Shown piece by piece: positions 47,503-54,999 of a stretch of 64,000 bases of DNA. Positions within the stretch are counted from its first letter, which is position 1. Every line of letters starts with the position of its first letter. The DNA lies in the NCBI RefSeq assembly GCF_009696175.1, contig NZ_VUMM01000005.1, positions 31,925 through 95,924 of the forward strand, in the 5' to 3' direction. Both the position numbers and the translations under genes were made by a program. The notes beneath the pieces were generated by a model. The model ran no database searches. It had not been told where the DNA came from and saw only the letters and a list, made by a program, of their open reading frames with translations. The stretch comes from Floccifex porci. GTDB lineage: Bacteria > Bacillota_I > Bacilli_A > Erysipelotrichales > Erysipelotrichaceae.

Positions 47503-48202
47503 AAAGAAAAGCTTTTTTGTGAGTGAATATGACAAAGTGGAATCTTATCTGGAAAGTAAATCACAGATGGGGTATCACTATGTAAAGAACAAAGGAAAAA
47601 AATATTTCTTTAGAGAAGGAAAACCTGAAAATTATTATTATACACTTCTTTATTATCAATACGATCCAGAAGCTTCACAGTGGAAAGAATGGGAACAGGA
47701 TGGCTGGAAATTAATGTATCAGCTTCCTGGTAAAAAGAACCATGAAGCGGGATGGTTCATTTTAAGAAATACATTGGGATTTGGAGAATATAAGAAAACC
47801 ATTGATAATGATTTAGAAAAATATAATTTATTTAAGAAACAGGCAAATTCTTATCGTTCTACTATGTTTTTATATTTTATTATTATGGCTATATGTAGTG
47901 TTACAATCTTTATGATATTGAAAATCAGTGGATTTTTAGAAGCATTGATTTCAAGTATTGTCATTCTGGTTATTGCATTGATTTTATTCTTTGTTTATGC
48001 CTATCATTTAGTAGTCATAAAGAAGACAGTGAAACGTTTAAAGACTAGACTTCGTTTAAAAGAAAAAGAAGATTTTATTCGTTCTCAAAATGAACCAGAT
48101 TATTCCCAGACACTGCAGGAACTGGATACCGATTGGAATACAATGGAACAGAGTGAAAGAGTGGAACCTGAAAAAAGACGAAGAAGAAAAAAAATGGAGT
48201 AG
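47453..48202 (+). CDS. DUF2812-like membrane protein
   Basis: Up to 249 residues. The N-terminal part reads FFVSEYDKVESYLESKSQMG, YHYVKNKGKKYFF and FREGKPENYYYTLLYYQYD, the pattern of DUF2812 proteins, then two transmembrane helices (about 138-158 and 163-185) and a charged tail ending RRRRKKME. The ATG at 47453 lacks an SD and overlaps the preceding ORF by 50 bases in the +1 frame; translation may begin in that ORF. The stop lies in a terminator stem. Function unknown; relatives accompany PadR regulators, absent here. Confidence 0.7.
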   Translation: MTHLKTRKEIDGEIFYEKKSFFVSEYDKVESYLESKSQMGYHYVKNKGKKYFFREGKPENYYYTLLYYQYDPEASQWKEWEQDGWKLMYQLPGKKNHEAGWFILRNTLGFGEYKKTIDNDLEKYNLFKKQANSYRSTMFLYFIIMAICSVTIFMILKISGFLEALISSIVILVIALILFFVYAYHLVVIKKTVKRLKTRLRLKEKEDFIRSQNEPDYSQTLQELDTDWNTMEQSERVEPEKRRRRKKME

Positions 48203-48218
48203 AATTTCTACTCCATTT
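48192..48218. terminator. Bidirectional terminator between converging genes
   Basis: AAATGGAGTAGA / TCTACTCCATTT, loop ATT. The stop codons of both flanking genes are within the stem. Confidence 0.85.
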
Positions 48219-49116
48219 CATCTTCTTTCATATCTTCTTCTATGATTGGCCAATATAAATCAAAAGTTTCCTGATATACATCTAAATTGCTCGAACTATG
48301 AATTTTTGCGCCAAACAATTTGTCTTTGTTTTCAAATACTTCTTCTAAGGTCAATTCTTTTACAGGCTGCATAAACTGATAAGAATTACTTTCTCCAACC
48401 AGCCAGATATCTTTATTGATGTGTTCAACTGTGGAATATTTTTTTAACATCGTTCCAAAACACAATTCTTCTGGATATAAACACATAGAGAAATTAGAAG
48501 AACAGTATACTTTATGATCAGCTAAAGCCAGAGCACTTTCATGTGTTAAAATAAACCATGGATAAGTTAAATATACAGTGTCTTCAATGGCTCTCTTTTT
48601 GAATTTTTTTACAATTCCAGCTGTCATATTGTTCATACCACGAATCATTTTAGATTTCTGGAAATCATAAGAGTTTGTAAAGAATGCATAATTTTCAATA
48701 CGATGTTTTAAATCTTCATCTATATCTGTATTTGATTGAACATAATATAAATCTTTATGATCTAAACTTTCTAAAAACTGATCCATTTGTTCTTTATGAA
48801 CCAGAGGAAGCATTCCATCTGATAAAGTAATAAAATAATCATATTCAAATTCATTATCTTCTTCAAATTTTAAGGCATCCTCAATCTGACAAATATAACC
48901 TCTAGGCATAGAAAGATCCGCTGGAAGAGCAGCCGACTGCACTGTAGATACATTTAAACGTGGTTCATCGGCATAAGCTAAAAAAACTTCATCACGTAAA
49001 TCATCATTATTGATCATTACATAGGCATCATCCCCTGCATCTAATATTTTGTCCAGGTTTTCAGTGATTTCCTCATAGTTTTTTTCTGTATACAATATTA
49101 AGTATGCAATTTTCAT
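48208..49116 (-). CDS. Core-2/I-branching-type glycosyltransferase (GT14-like)
   Basis: 302 residues. Resembles bacterial beta-1,6-N-acetylglucosaminyltransferases of family 14: MKIAYLILYTEKNYEEI, RLNVSTVQSAALPADLSM, FEYDYFITLSDGMLPLV and the late PWFILTHESALALAD then CLYPEELCFGTMLKK. The ATG at 49116 has GAGGTG 8 bases upstream; the GTG three codons earlier overlaps that SD. Single-gene unit on the minus strand, consistent with surface-glycan synthesis; donor and acceptor unknown. Confidence 0.82.
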   Translation of the reverse strand: MKIAYLILYTEKNYEEITENLDKILDAGDDAYVMINNDDLRDEVFLAYADEPRLNVSTVQSAALPADLSMPRGYICQIEDALKFEEDNEFEYDYFITLSDGMLPLVHKEQMDQFLESLDHKDLYYVQSNTDIDEDLKHRIENYAFFTNSYDFQKSKMIRGMNNMTAGIVKKFKKRAIEDTVYLTYPWFILTHESALALADHKVYCSSNFSMCLYPEELCFGTMLKKYSTVEHINKDIWLVGESNSYQFMQPVKELTLEEVFENKDKLFGAKIHSSSNLDVYQETFDLYWPIIEEDMKEDEME

Positions 49117-49159
49117 TATTTTCACCTCATGAGTATAATTATATCACTTTTAAGAAAAG

Positions 49160-50350
49160 TTACACTAAATTCTTCAAAATTGAATGACCAATATGAAATG
49201 ATAGTTTAGGAATTTCAAAGTTTTCTAAAATTGTCATACCAATCGTTCCAAAAGAATCCTGGATTTCAAGAGGAGAAGATTCTTTCATAGAAGGAGAATA
49301 CATCATTAAAGGGACCATTTCTTTAGTATGATCGCTTCCTGTATGAGTTGGATCGTTTCCATGGTCGGCACAGATAATCAGCAGATCGTCTTCTTTTAAT
49401 TCATTTAGAACGAGTTCCAGCTTACAGTCGAATGCTTCCAGTTCTTTTCCATAGCCAACTGGATTTCTTCTATGACCCCATTTCGCATCAAAATCTACTA
49501 AATTCACAAAACATAAACCAGTAAAATCTTTCTTCATAACTTCTAAAGTCTGTTCCATTCCATGAATGGAAGAATTGGAATGATACGATTGAGTTATTCC
49601 ATTGCCGTTAAAAATATCTTCGATTTTCCCGATGGCAATCACATCTTTCTGATTTTCTTTTAATAGATCCAATACCGTTTTATTAAAAGGGGAAAGAGCA
49701 TAGTCATGACGATGACTGGTTCGAATGTATTGACCATCTCTTTCAATATAAGGTCTGGCAATCACTCTACCCACTTTCCATTCCGGTTTCATCGTAATGT
49801 CTCGGGCAATCTGACAGCAGCGATACAATTCATCCAGACCCATGATTTCTTCATTTCCACAAATTTGCAGGACGGAATCTGCTGAAGTATACACAATCAT
49901 TTTTTTTGCATTGGACTGGATTTCTTGTGCTGCTAATTCATTTAAGATTTCCGTTCCAGAAGCGGCTTTATTACCAATCACAATATGTCCAGTCTGTTTC
50001 TCTAATTCATGAATCAATTCTTCTGGAAATCCATTTTCTGTAAATGTGATAAAAGGTTCTGTAATATGCAATCCCATCATTTCCCAATGACCTGTCATTG
50101 TATCTTTACCCACACTTAATTCATTCATTTTTCCATAATAACCAATGGGATTCTCATTGATTATCGCATGAACTGGTTTTTGAATCTGTCCCAATCCCAG
50201 TTTCATTAAATTTGGTATAATAAATGGATCCATGTTTTCATCAATATGGGCAAATGTATTTGTTCCTTCATCTCCATATTCTTTTGCATTATACATAGCA
50301 CCTACACCAAAAGAATCAATCACAATTGTAAATATTCTCTTATATTTCAT
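49160..50350 (-). CDS. deoB: Phosphopentomutase
   Basis: 396 residues of the alkaline-phosphatase-like superfamily. Metal and active-site blocks: [13 protein letters not shown] (Asp), [15 protein letters not shown] with the phosphorylated Thr, [16 protein letters not shown], and [24 protein letters not shown]. Interconverts (deoxy)ribose 1- and 5-phosphate. It completes, with deoC in the same gene group, deoxyribonucleoside breakdown. No SD is evident; an extended -10 ends six bases before the ATG, so a leaderless transcript is likely. Confidence 0.96.
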   Translation of the reverse strand: MKYKRIFTIVIDSFGVGAMYNAKEYGDEGTNTFAHIDENMDPFIIPNLMKLGLGQIQKPVHAIINENPIGYYGKMNELSVGKDTMTGHWEMMGLHITEPFITFTENGFPEELIHELEKQTGHIVIGNKAASGTEILNELAAQEIQSNAKKMIVYTSADSVLQICGNEEIMGLDELYRCCQIARDITMKPEWKVGRVIARPYIERDGQYIRTSHRHDYALSPFNKTVLDLLKENQKDVIAIGKIEDIFNGNGITQSYHSNSSIHGMEQTLEVMKKDFTGLCFVNLVDFDAKWGHRRNPVGYGKELEAFDCKLELVLNELKEDDLLIICADHGNDPTHTGSDHTKEMVPLMMYSPSMKESSPLEIQDSFGTIGMTILENFEIPKLSFHIGHSILKNLV

Positions 50351-50356
50351 ATTCTT

Positions 50357-50365
50357 ATTGTATCA
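50357..50365 (-). promoter_or_regulatory. Extended -10 six bases before deoB start
   Basis: Minus strand TGA-TACAAT, then AAGAAT and ATG. It sits at the end of the T-run of the upstream gene's terminator. Confidence 0.55.
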
Positions 50366-50390
50366 AAAAAGAGTGCTATAAAACACTCTT
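50365..50390 (-). terminator. Terminator after the C_GCAxxG_C_C gene
   Basis: Minus strand AAGAGTG / CACTCTT (50384-50390, 50369-50375), 8-nt loop, six T. The stop codon of the gene is in the loop. Confidence 0.8.
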
Positions 50391-50795
50391 AATCCCTAAT
50401 TCATCCATTGTCTTTTCCATTGCTTTTGCTGCATGCAGACATGTGTTTAAACATTTTGTTTCTTTTGTATGGAATAAAGGCTTGATTTCAATACAATTTG
50501 TTCCTTTTAATTCTTCTTTAAAATTGCGAACACATTTTTGTATGGCAGGTCTAAAAACATCCAGCTGATCGTGTGCTTTTGTTTCAATTATTTTTTCTGA
50601 AAGAGAAGCAACACAACCAATCAGAGCCCCACAGGTACTTCCGACAAACATGCCTCCACCAAAACCAGCTACTAGTTTCATCTGGTCATCCTGAAGATGT
50701 AAACCATAATATTCATTGCATGCATGAAGCAAGGTTTCTGCGCAATTGTAGTCATATTCTACATAATACTTTTGAGTTAAGTCCTGTAAATTCAT
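50376..50795 (-). CDS. C_GCAxxG_C_C family protein
   Basis: 139 residues with the family's spaced cysteines: DYNCAETLLHAC, then GFGGGMFVGSTCGALIGCVASL (the GCAxxG-type centre, here TCGALIGC), later NCIEIKPLF and CLNTCLHAA. A membrane-associated or redox-active metal-binding role has been suggested for the family; not proven. Start 50795 begins 2 bases after the stop of the SDR gene; an in-frame ATG at 50807 lies inside that gene. Confidence 0.85.
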   Translation of the reverse strand: MNLQDLTQKYYVEYDYNCAETLLHACNEYYGLHLQDDQMKLVAGFGGGMFVGSTCGALIGCVASLSEKIIETKAHDQLDVFRPAIQKCVRNFKEELKGTNCIEIKPLFHTKETKCLNTCLHAAKAMEKTMDELGIKSVL

Positions 50796-50797
50796 GA

Positions 50798-51661
50798 TTA
50801 GGCCCATCCATATTCTTTTAGAATCATTTTTACATCTTCTTCAAATGTAGAGAATTGAATACCATAAGATTGAATTTTTGAATTATCTAGTCGATAATCT
50901 CTAAAACGATCACTGTAACGGTCGTTGTTTGGAAGAATGATTCGATCGATTACTTCATCAGATACATTTAATGTTTTCGCAATGTATCTTGCGGCCTGAT
51001 AAGTTGTATATTCATTTGTACTGGCACAATGATAAATACCTGAAGGAAGTTTTAGAATGCGATCAAATTGACTGGCAATATGTTTTGCATAAGTCATGCA
51101 TCGTTTTTCATTTACAGTAAATAAAGTAGGAGTATTTGTAATCAAAGCCTTCATTACATTCTGAATGATATTTGGACTGGCTTTGATACCATCACTGGAA
51201 AGCCCCATCTGCCATGAATAACGTAAGATCAGATAATCTTCCAACTGATCCTGAATCAATTGCTCACATTCCAGTTTATTCTGACCATAAACAGTAACCG
51301 CATTTAAAGGTTCCTCTTCTTTGAATGGCCCTCTGTTTTCTTTTCCATTAAAAGATTGTTCAGTTCCACTAAAAATGAGACGCGCATTGTTTCTTTTGCA
51401 GGCATCAATCACTTTTTGTGTGGATTCTACATTAATTTTATGAGCCAGTTCTGGATTCTGTTCACATAAAGCAGTTGTCGCATTGGCAGCTGTATGAAAA
51501 CAGATGTCAAATTTTAAATCCGATAAATAAGCTTCTACTGCATCTGGATTAGATAAATCTGCATTTTTTCTTGTCATCTTAATGTAGTTGAATTCAGGAT
51601 GTTCTTTCATACATAAAGAAGCAAGATAACCATTGGCTCCTGTTACTAAAATTGTTTTCAT
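50798..51661 (-). CDS. RmlD-like SDR oxidoreductase
   Basis: 287 residues, extended short-chain dehydrogenase with NAD(P) motif VTGANGYLAS, the YGQNK catalytic Tyr/Lys pair and the RmlD substrate-binding blocks (ILRYSWQMGL, IYHCASTNEYTTYQ). RmlD reduces dTDP-4-dehydrorhamnose, but no rmlABC gene is in the window, so another nucleotide sugar is possible. It starts 2 bases after manA and belongs to the deoC-led group. Confidence 0.82.
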   Translation of the reverse strand: MKTILVTGANGYLASLCMKEHPEFNYIKMTRKNADLSNPDAVEAYLSDLKFDICFHTAANATTALCEQNPELAHKINVESTQKVIDACKRNNARLIFSGTEQSFNGKENRGPFKEEEPLNAVTVYGQNKLECEQLIQDQLEDYLILRYSWQMGLSSDGIKASPNIIQNVMKALITNTPTLFTVNEKRCMTYAKHIASQFDRILKLPSGIYHCASTNEYTTYQAARYIAKTLNVSDEVIDRIILPNNDRYSDRFRDYRLDNSKIQSYGIQFSTFEEDVKMILKEYGWA

Positions 51662-51663
51662 TT

Positions 51664-52584
51664 TTACCCTTTCTTAACTCGACTGTATAATAAGTGAGCT
51701 CCTTTTCTGATTTTAACTTGATCTGCATTATAAGGCACAAACATAGAATCATATTGAGGAAGAACAATTTCTTCATCTTCCCATACAATTGTGGCATCTT
51801 GACCCATATTTGATAAAATGAAATACGAATCTTTTGTTTCAATCTCTAAATCGTTTTCTAAGAATAATTCATCTACACGATAACATTCTGTATCTCCCAG
51901 ACAATGCGTTACATTTGAAGCTTTAGTAACAGTTGGCTGAAGATTAAAATCACAAACCGCAAAAGAATCTTCTAAGTGAAGAGGACGTCCATTTCCATTG
52001 GCATCTTTACGATTGTAATCATAGAAACGATATGTTGTATTGGAATTGGTTCCTACTTCAATGGCCAGAATGTCTTTTCCTAATGCATGAAGCATTCCCA
52101 TTGGAATAATGACAAAGTCACCTTTTTTTACCTCAACATAATTTAAATACTGTTCCAGTGTTCCTTCTTCTACAGCTTTTCTTAATAATTCTTTATCATT
52201 TGTTTTTGTTCCGGCAACCAGTGTAGCACCTGGAGCTGCTTGTAAAATATACCAGCTTTCATGTTTACCAAAATCATTGGAATGCGCTAAACCATATTCA
52301 TCGGTTGGATGACATTGAATGCTTAAACAATCCTGTGTATCTAAATAGGCACAACGTAACAATTCATGAGATGTAAGACCAGGTCCTAAGATACCTTCCA
52401 TATCTTCGTCCACCAAATCCTGTAAAGTTTTACCTTCTACATTACGAATCTTATTGGTGCAGTAAGGATGAGCGGAAACTTCCCACCATGTACCATAATT
52501 TTTATCGTATCCTCTGGCTTTAGAAATGCGATTGGATCCCCAGATCGTATAATCAGGAATCGGTTCTAATAAAAGAGGTTTCAC
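51664..52584 (-). CDS. manA: Mannose-6-phosphate isomerase, class I
   Basis: 306 residues, the short bacterial type. Zinc ligands appear in LSIQCHPTDEYGLAHS (Gln, His) and NDFGKHESWYI (Glu), and the C-terminal block GVETNSNTTYR-like EVGTNSNTTYRFYDYNR is typical. Interconverts mannose-6-P and fructose-6-P, linking mannose use and GDP-mannose supply to glycolysis. Its ATG overlaps the deoC stop by 1 base. Confidence 0.94.
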   Translation of the reverse strand: MKPLLLEPIPDYTIWGSNRISKARGYDKNYGTWWEVSAHPYCTNKIRNVEGKTLQDLVDEDMEGILGPGLTSHELLRCAYLDTQDCLSIQCHPTDEYGLAHSNDFGKHESWYILQAAPGATLVAGTKTNDKELLRKAVEEGTLEQYLNYVEVKKGDFVIIPMGMLHALGKDILAIEVGTNSNTTYRFYDYNRKDANGNGRPLHLEDSFAVCDFNLQPTVTKASNVTHCLGDTECYRVDELFLENDLEIETKDSYFILSNMGQDATIVWEDEEIVLPQYDSMFVPYNADQVKIRKGAHLLYSRVKKG

Positions 52585-53258
52585 TATGCATTCTCCTTTT
52601 CAAATTCTTCCAAGATCTTTAAAGAACTGGATGTACCAATACGACTTGCACCTGCTTCAATCATGGCTTTACAAGTTTGCCAGTCTCGAATTCCACCGGC
52701 TGCTTTTACTTTTACTTGTCCATCTACGGTTTCAGCCATAATTTTAACATCTTCTACAGTGGCTCCGCCTGTACCAAATCCAGTGGAAGTTTTAATAAAA
52801 TCTGGTTTTACTTCTTTAGCAATTAAAGCTACCTGACGAATTTCTTCTTTTGTTAAGTAACAGTTTTCAAAAATAACTTTACTGATAACATTGTTTTCTC
52901 TACAGATTTTAACAATTTCTTCCATTTCTTCTTTTATATAATCCCAATTGCCCATTTTTGCCTGACCAATATCAATGACATAATCAATTTCATCGGCTCC
53001 ATCTTCAATGGCAATTTTTGTTTCTGCGATTTTAGAAGCTAATCCCGCTTGACCTAAAGGGAAGGAAATAGCTGCACCTACATGAACATCTGTACCTTTT
53101 AATTGCTCTTTACAAAACTTTGTCCAAGTTGTGTTGATTGCAACCATACAAGCCCCAATTTCTTTTGCTTCTTTACATAATTTTTCTAAATCTGCATTTG
53201 TCGCAAAAGGTTTTAAAAAAGTGTGATCAAAATATTTAGCTAATTCTTGTTTATTCAT
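52584..53258 (-). CDS. deoC: Deoxyribose-phosphate aldolase
   Basis: 224 residues of the TIM-barrel class I aldolase. DHTFLKPFA at the N-terminus, the Schiff-base Lys region VKPDFIKTSTGFGTGGAT and the second Lys in VKVKAAGGIRDW are all present. Splits deoxyribose-5-P into glyceraldehyde-3-P and acetaldehyde. Perfect AGGAGG SD; first gene of the minus-strand group. Confidence 0.97.
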   Translation of the reverse strand: MNKQELAKYFDHTFLKPFATNADLEKLCKEAKEIGACMVAINTTWTKFCKEQLKGTDVHVGAAISFPLGQAGLASKIAETKIAIEDGADEIDYVIDIGQAKMGNWDYIKEEMEEIVKICRENNVISKVIFENCYLTKEEIRQVALIAKEVKPDFIKTSTGFGTGGATVEDVKIMAETVDGQVKVKAAGGIRDWQTCKAMIEAGASRIGTSSSLKILEEFEKENA

Positions 53259-53281
53259 AACAATTCCTCCTGACGCTTTTT

Positions 53282-53310
53282 ATAATAAATCAAAAAAAAC
53301 AAAATTTCAA
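53282..53310 (-). promoter_or_regulatory. deoC promoter
   Basis: Minus strand TTGAAA (53305-53310), 17-base spacer, TATTAT (53282-53287). Confidence 0.7.
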
Positions 53311-53346
53311 GAAAATGTTATAACATTATATTAAATATACATTTTT

Positions 53347-53374
53347 TTGCAATTTCATAAATAATGAGTATACT
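53347..53374 (+). promoter_or_regulatory. Promoter of the GNAT gene at 53395
   Basis: TTGCAA (53347-53352), 16-base spacer, TATACT (53369-53374); AT-rich divergent region with deoC. Confidence 0.6.
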
Positions 53375-53394
53375 CTTTGATGTGGAGGAAGAAT

Positions 53395-53949
53395 ATGTCT
53401 AAAGTAGATTTTACAATTGAAAATATCGATGCAGAAATGATCATCGCAAAGAAAACGATACAGAAAGAAATTCCGTTACCAGAAGGATATGAATACGTAC
53501 CCTTTTCAAATCAGTATCAGGACAAAATCAGTGCTTTATATAAAGAATTAAATATAAATATAAATCTGGATGAAAAAATTCAGTCACAAAGAGAAATCTT
53601 TAAAAATCATTGTTTACTGGTTACTTTAAAAAATGAATTGGTTGGATTTTTATGTTTATTGAAAGATGAAAGCCAATGTCTATATTTAGCTTGTACAGCC
53701 GTTAAAGAAGGACATCAGCATAAAGGAATTGGAAAAGCTATGATTTCTAAATGTTGTATGAATTTTGATCGTATTAAAGGAAAATATCCTTTGTATGCAA
53801 AAGTAAATGCGCAAGCCTATAATGAAATTAAGCTATTGTCAAAAATGGAATTTACTCCTTTTTTAGGTCAGACAAGTACAAAAAGCGAAGAGGAATCTGT
53901 GCAGGATTGGGAAAGAATCACAAAAATCTTAAAAGAAAAGCAGGTGTAA
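53395..53949 (+). CDS. GNAT family N-acetyltransferase
   Basis: 184 residues. The acetyl-CoA-binding region is LACTAVKEGHQHKGIGKAMI (motif A pattern Q/R-x-x-G-x-G/A as HKGIGKA), preceded by the strand LVGFLCLLKDE. The first 55 residues form an extra N-terminal stretch. Start 53395 follows GGAGGA. Substrate unknown. Followed after 2 bases by a small membrane protein. Confidence 0.85.
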   Translation: MSKVDFTIENIDAEMIIAKKTIQKEIPLPEGYEYVPFSNQYQDKISALYKELNININLDEKIQSQREIFKNHCLLVTLKNELVGFLCLLKDESQCLYLACTAVKEGHQHKGIGKAMISKCCMNFDRIKGKYPLYAKVNAQAYNEIKLLSKMEFTPFLGQTSTKSEEESVQDWERITKILKEKQV

Positions 53950-53951
53950 AT

Positions 53952-54155
53952 ATGATATGGATTGGTGTTATTGCCATATTAGAAGCTCTTTATATAGGAT
54001 ATTTAAAAAATAGAGAATCATTGGTCATTGAAAAATTGAATGAAACCATTAAAGATTTATTGACTGCCATCAATGAATTGATGAAAGATTATGAGATTAA
54101 AGATGCATCTAAATATTTTAAAAAAATAAGGAATGTAAAAATTGAAATGAAATAA
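53952..54155 (+). CDS. Small membrane protein, unknown function
   Basis: 67 residues with one N-terminal helix (MIWIGVIAILEALYIGYL) and a charged amphipathic tail. The ATG is 2 bases after the GNAT stop with AGGTG upstream; an overlapping open frame from 53907 is rejected. A terminator follows. No family recognised. Confidence 0.7.
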   Translation: MIWIGVIAILEALYIGYLKNRESLVIEKLNETIKDLLTAINELMKDYEIKDASKYFKKIRNVKIEMK

Positions 54156-54158
54156 TTG

Positions 54159-54184
54159 GAACAAGGTAAAACTTGTTCTTTTTT
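54159..54184 (+). terminator. Terminator after the small membrane protein
   Basis: GAACAAG / CTTGTTC (54159-54165, 54172-54178), 6-nt loop, six T. Confidence 0.85.
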
Positions 54185-54187
54185 ATA

Positions 54188-54196
54188 TGTTATACT
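54188..54196 (+). promoter_or_regulatory. Extended -10 six bases before the RimL-like start
   Basis: TGT-TATACT, then ACTTTT and ATG 54203; no SD. Confidence 0.6.
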
Positions 54197-54202
54197 ACTT
54201 TT

Positions 54203-54757
54203 ATGAAAAAGATGGGAACAAAGACATTAGAAACAGAAAGACTGATTTTAAGAAGATTTAAGATCGAAGATGCCACTGAAATGTATAACAATTGGGCTAA
54301 GGATGAAAAGGTTACTCATTATCTGACATGGCCAGTTCATCAAAGTGTACAGGTTACGGAAAATATTTTAAAGATGTGGATGTCTCAATATGAAAATTTA
54401 AACTATTATCAGTGGGCCATTGAATTAAAAGGAGGAGAAGTGATTGGATCCATTGGAGTGACTAATGAAATGGATGAACGATTACAATGTGCACATATTG
54501 GATACTGCATTGGAACAAAGTGGTGGCATCAGGGATATACAAGTGAAGCATTAAAGGAAGCGATTCGTTTTTTATTTGAAGAAGTTGATGTGGTTCGCAT
54601 TGAATCCAAACATAATAGAGAAAATGTACATTCTGGCCAGGTTATGAAAAAATGTGGAATGAAATATGAAGGTTGTTTAAGGCAATCTGACATAGATAAT
54701 CAGGGTTTTTATGATGCCTGTTTTTATGGAATGATTAAAGAAGAGTATATAAAATAA
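54203..54757 (+). CDS. RimJ/RimL-type GNAT acetyltransferase
   Basis: 184 residues. LETERLILRRFKIEDATEMY opens the domain; IGYCIGTKWWHQGYTSEALK is motif A (CoA binding) and RIESKHNRENVHSGQVMKKC with GMKYEGCLRQ is the RimJ/RimL C-terminal signature. Members acetylate protein N-termini or small amines. The ATG 54203 has no SD and lies six bases after an extended -10; another ATG is three codons on. Confidence 0.9.
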   Translation: MKKMGTKTLETERLILRRFKIEDATEMYNNWAKDEKVTHYLTWPVHQSVQVTENILKMWMSQYENLNYYQWAIELKGGEVIGSIGVTNEMDERLQCAHIGYCIGTKWWHQGYTSEALKEAIRFLFEEVDVVRIESKHNRENVHSGQVMKKCGMKYEGCLRQSDIDNQGFYDACFYGMIKEEYIK

Positions 54758-54786
54758 AAAACTCGCTTGAAACGAGTTTTCTTTTT
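54758..54786 (+). terminator. Terminator of the RimL-like gene
   Basis: AAAACTCG / CGAGTTTT (54758-54765, 54773-54780), 7-nt loop, then CTTTTT. Confidence 0.82.
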
Positions 54787-54790
54787 AAAA

Positions 54791-54877
54791 TGGTGGGGAC
54801 GGAGGGACTTGAACCCTCACGGTGTTACCACCAACGGATTTTAAGTCCGTTGCGTCTGCCTATTCCGCCACGACCCC
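54791..54877 (-). tRNA. tRNA-Leu (anticodon UAA)
   Basis: Minus-strand class II tRNA: D arm GCGGAATAGGCAGACGC, anticodon loop CTTAAAA (anticodon TAA), long variable arm TGGTGGTAACACCGT, T arm GAGGG-TTCAAGT-CCCTC, encoded CCA. The acceptor GGGGTCG/CGTCCCC has a U-U mismatch at position 5:68. Confidence 0.95.
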
Positions 54878-54943
54878 AACTGACTTTAATAGTATATAAA
54901 AAAACAGAATGGGATGCAAGTCTTTTTTTCATAAAAATATATT

Positions 54944-54971
54944 TTGTATTCGATTTTTGATACTGTATAAT
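54944..54971 (+). promoter_or_regulatory. carB promoter
   Basis: TTGTAT (54944-54949), 16-base spacer, TATAAT (54966-54971). Confidence 0.7.
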
Positions 54972-54999
54972 AGAGTAGATAAGTGACAGGAGATAAATT

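Noticed and set aside
50798..51661. Firm rmlD call for dTDP-rhamnose synthesis
   Set aside because: No rmlA, rmlB or rmlC in the window; the fold is shared by several nucleotide-sugar reductases.
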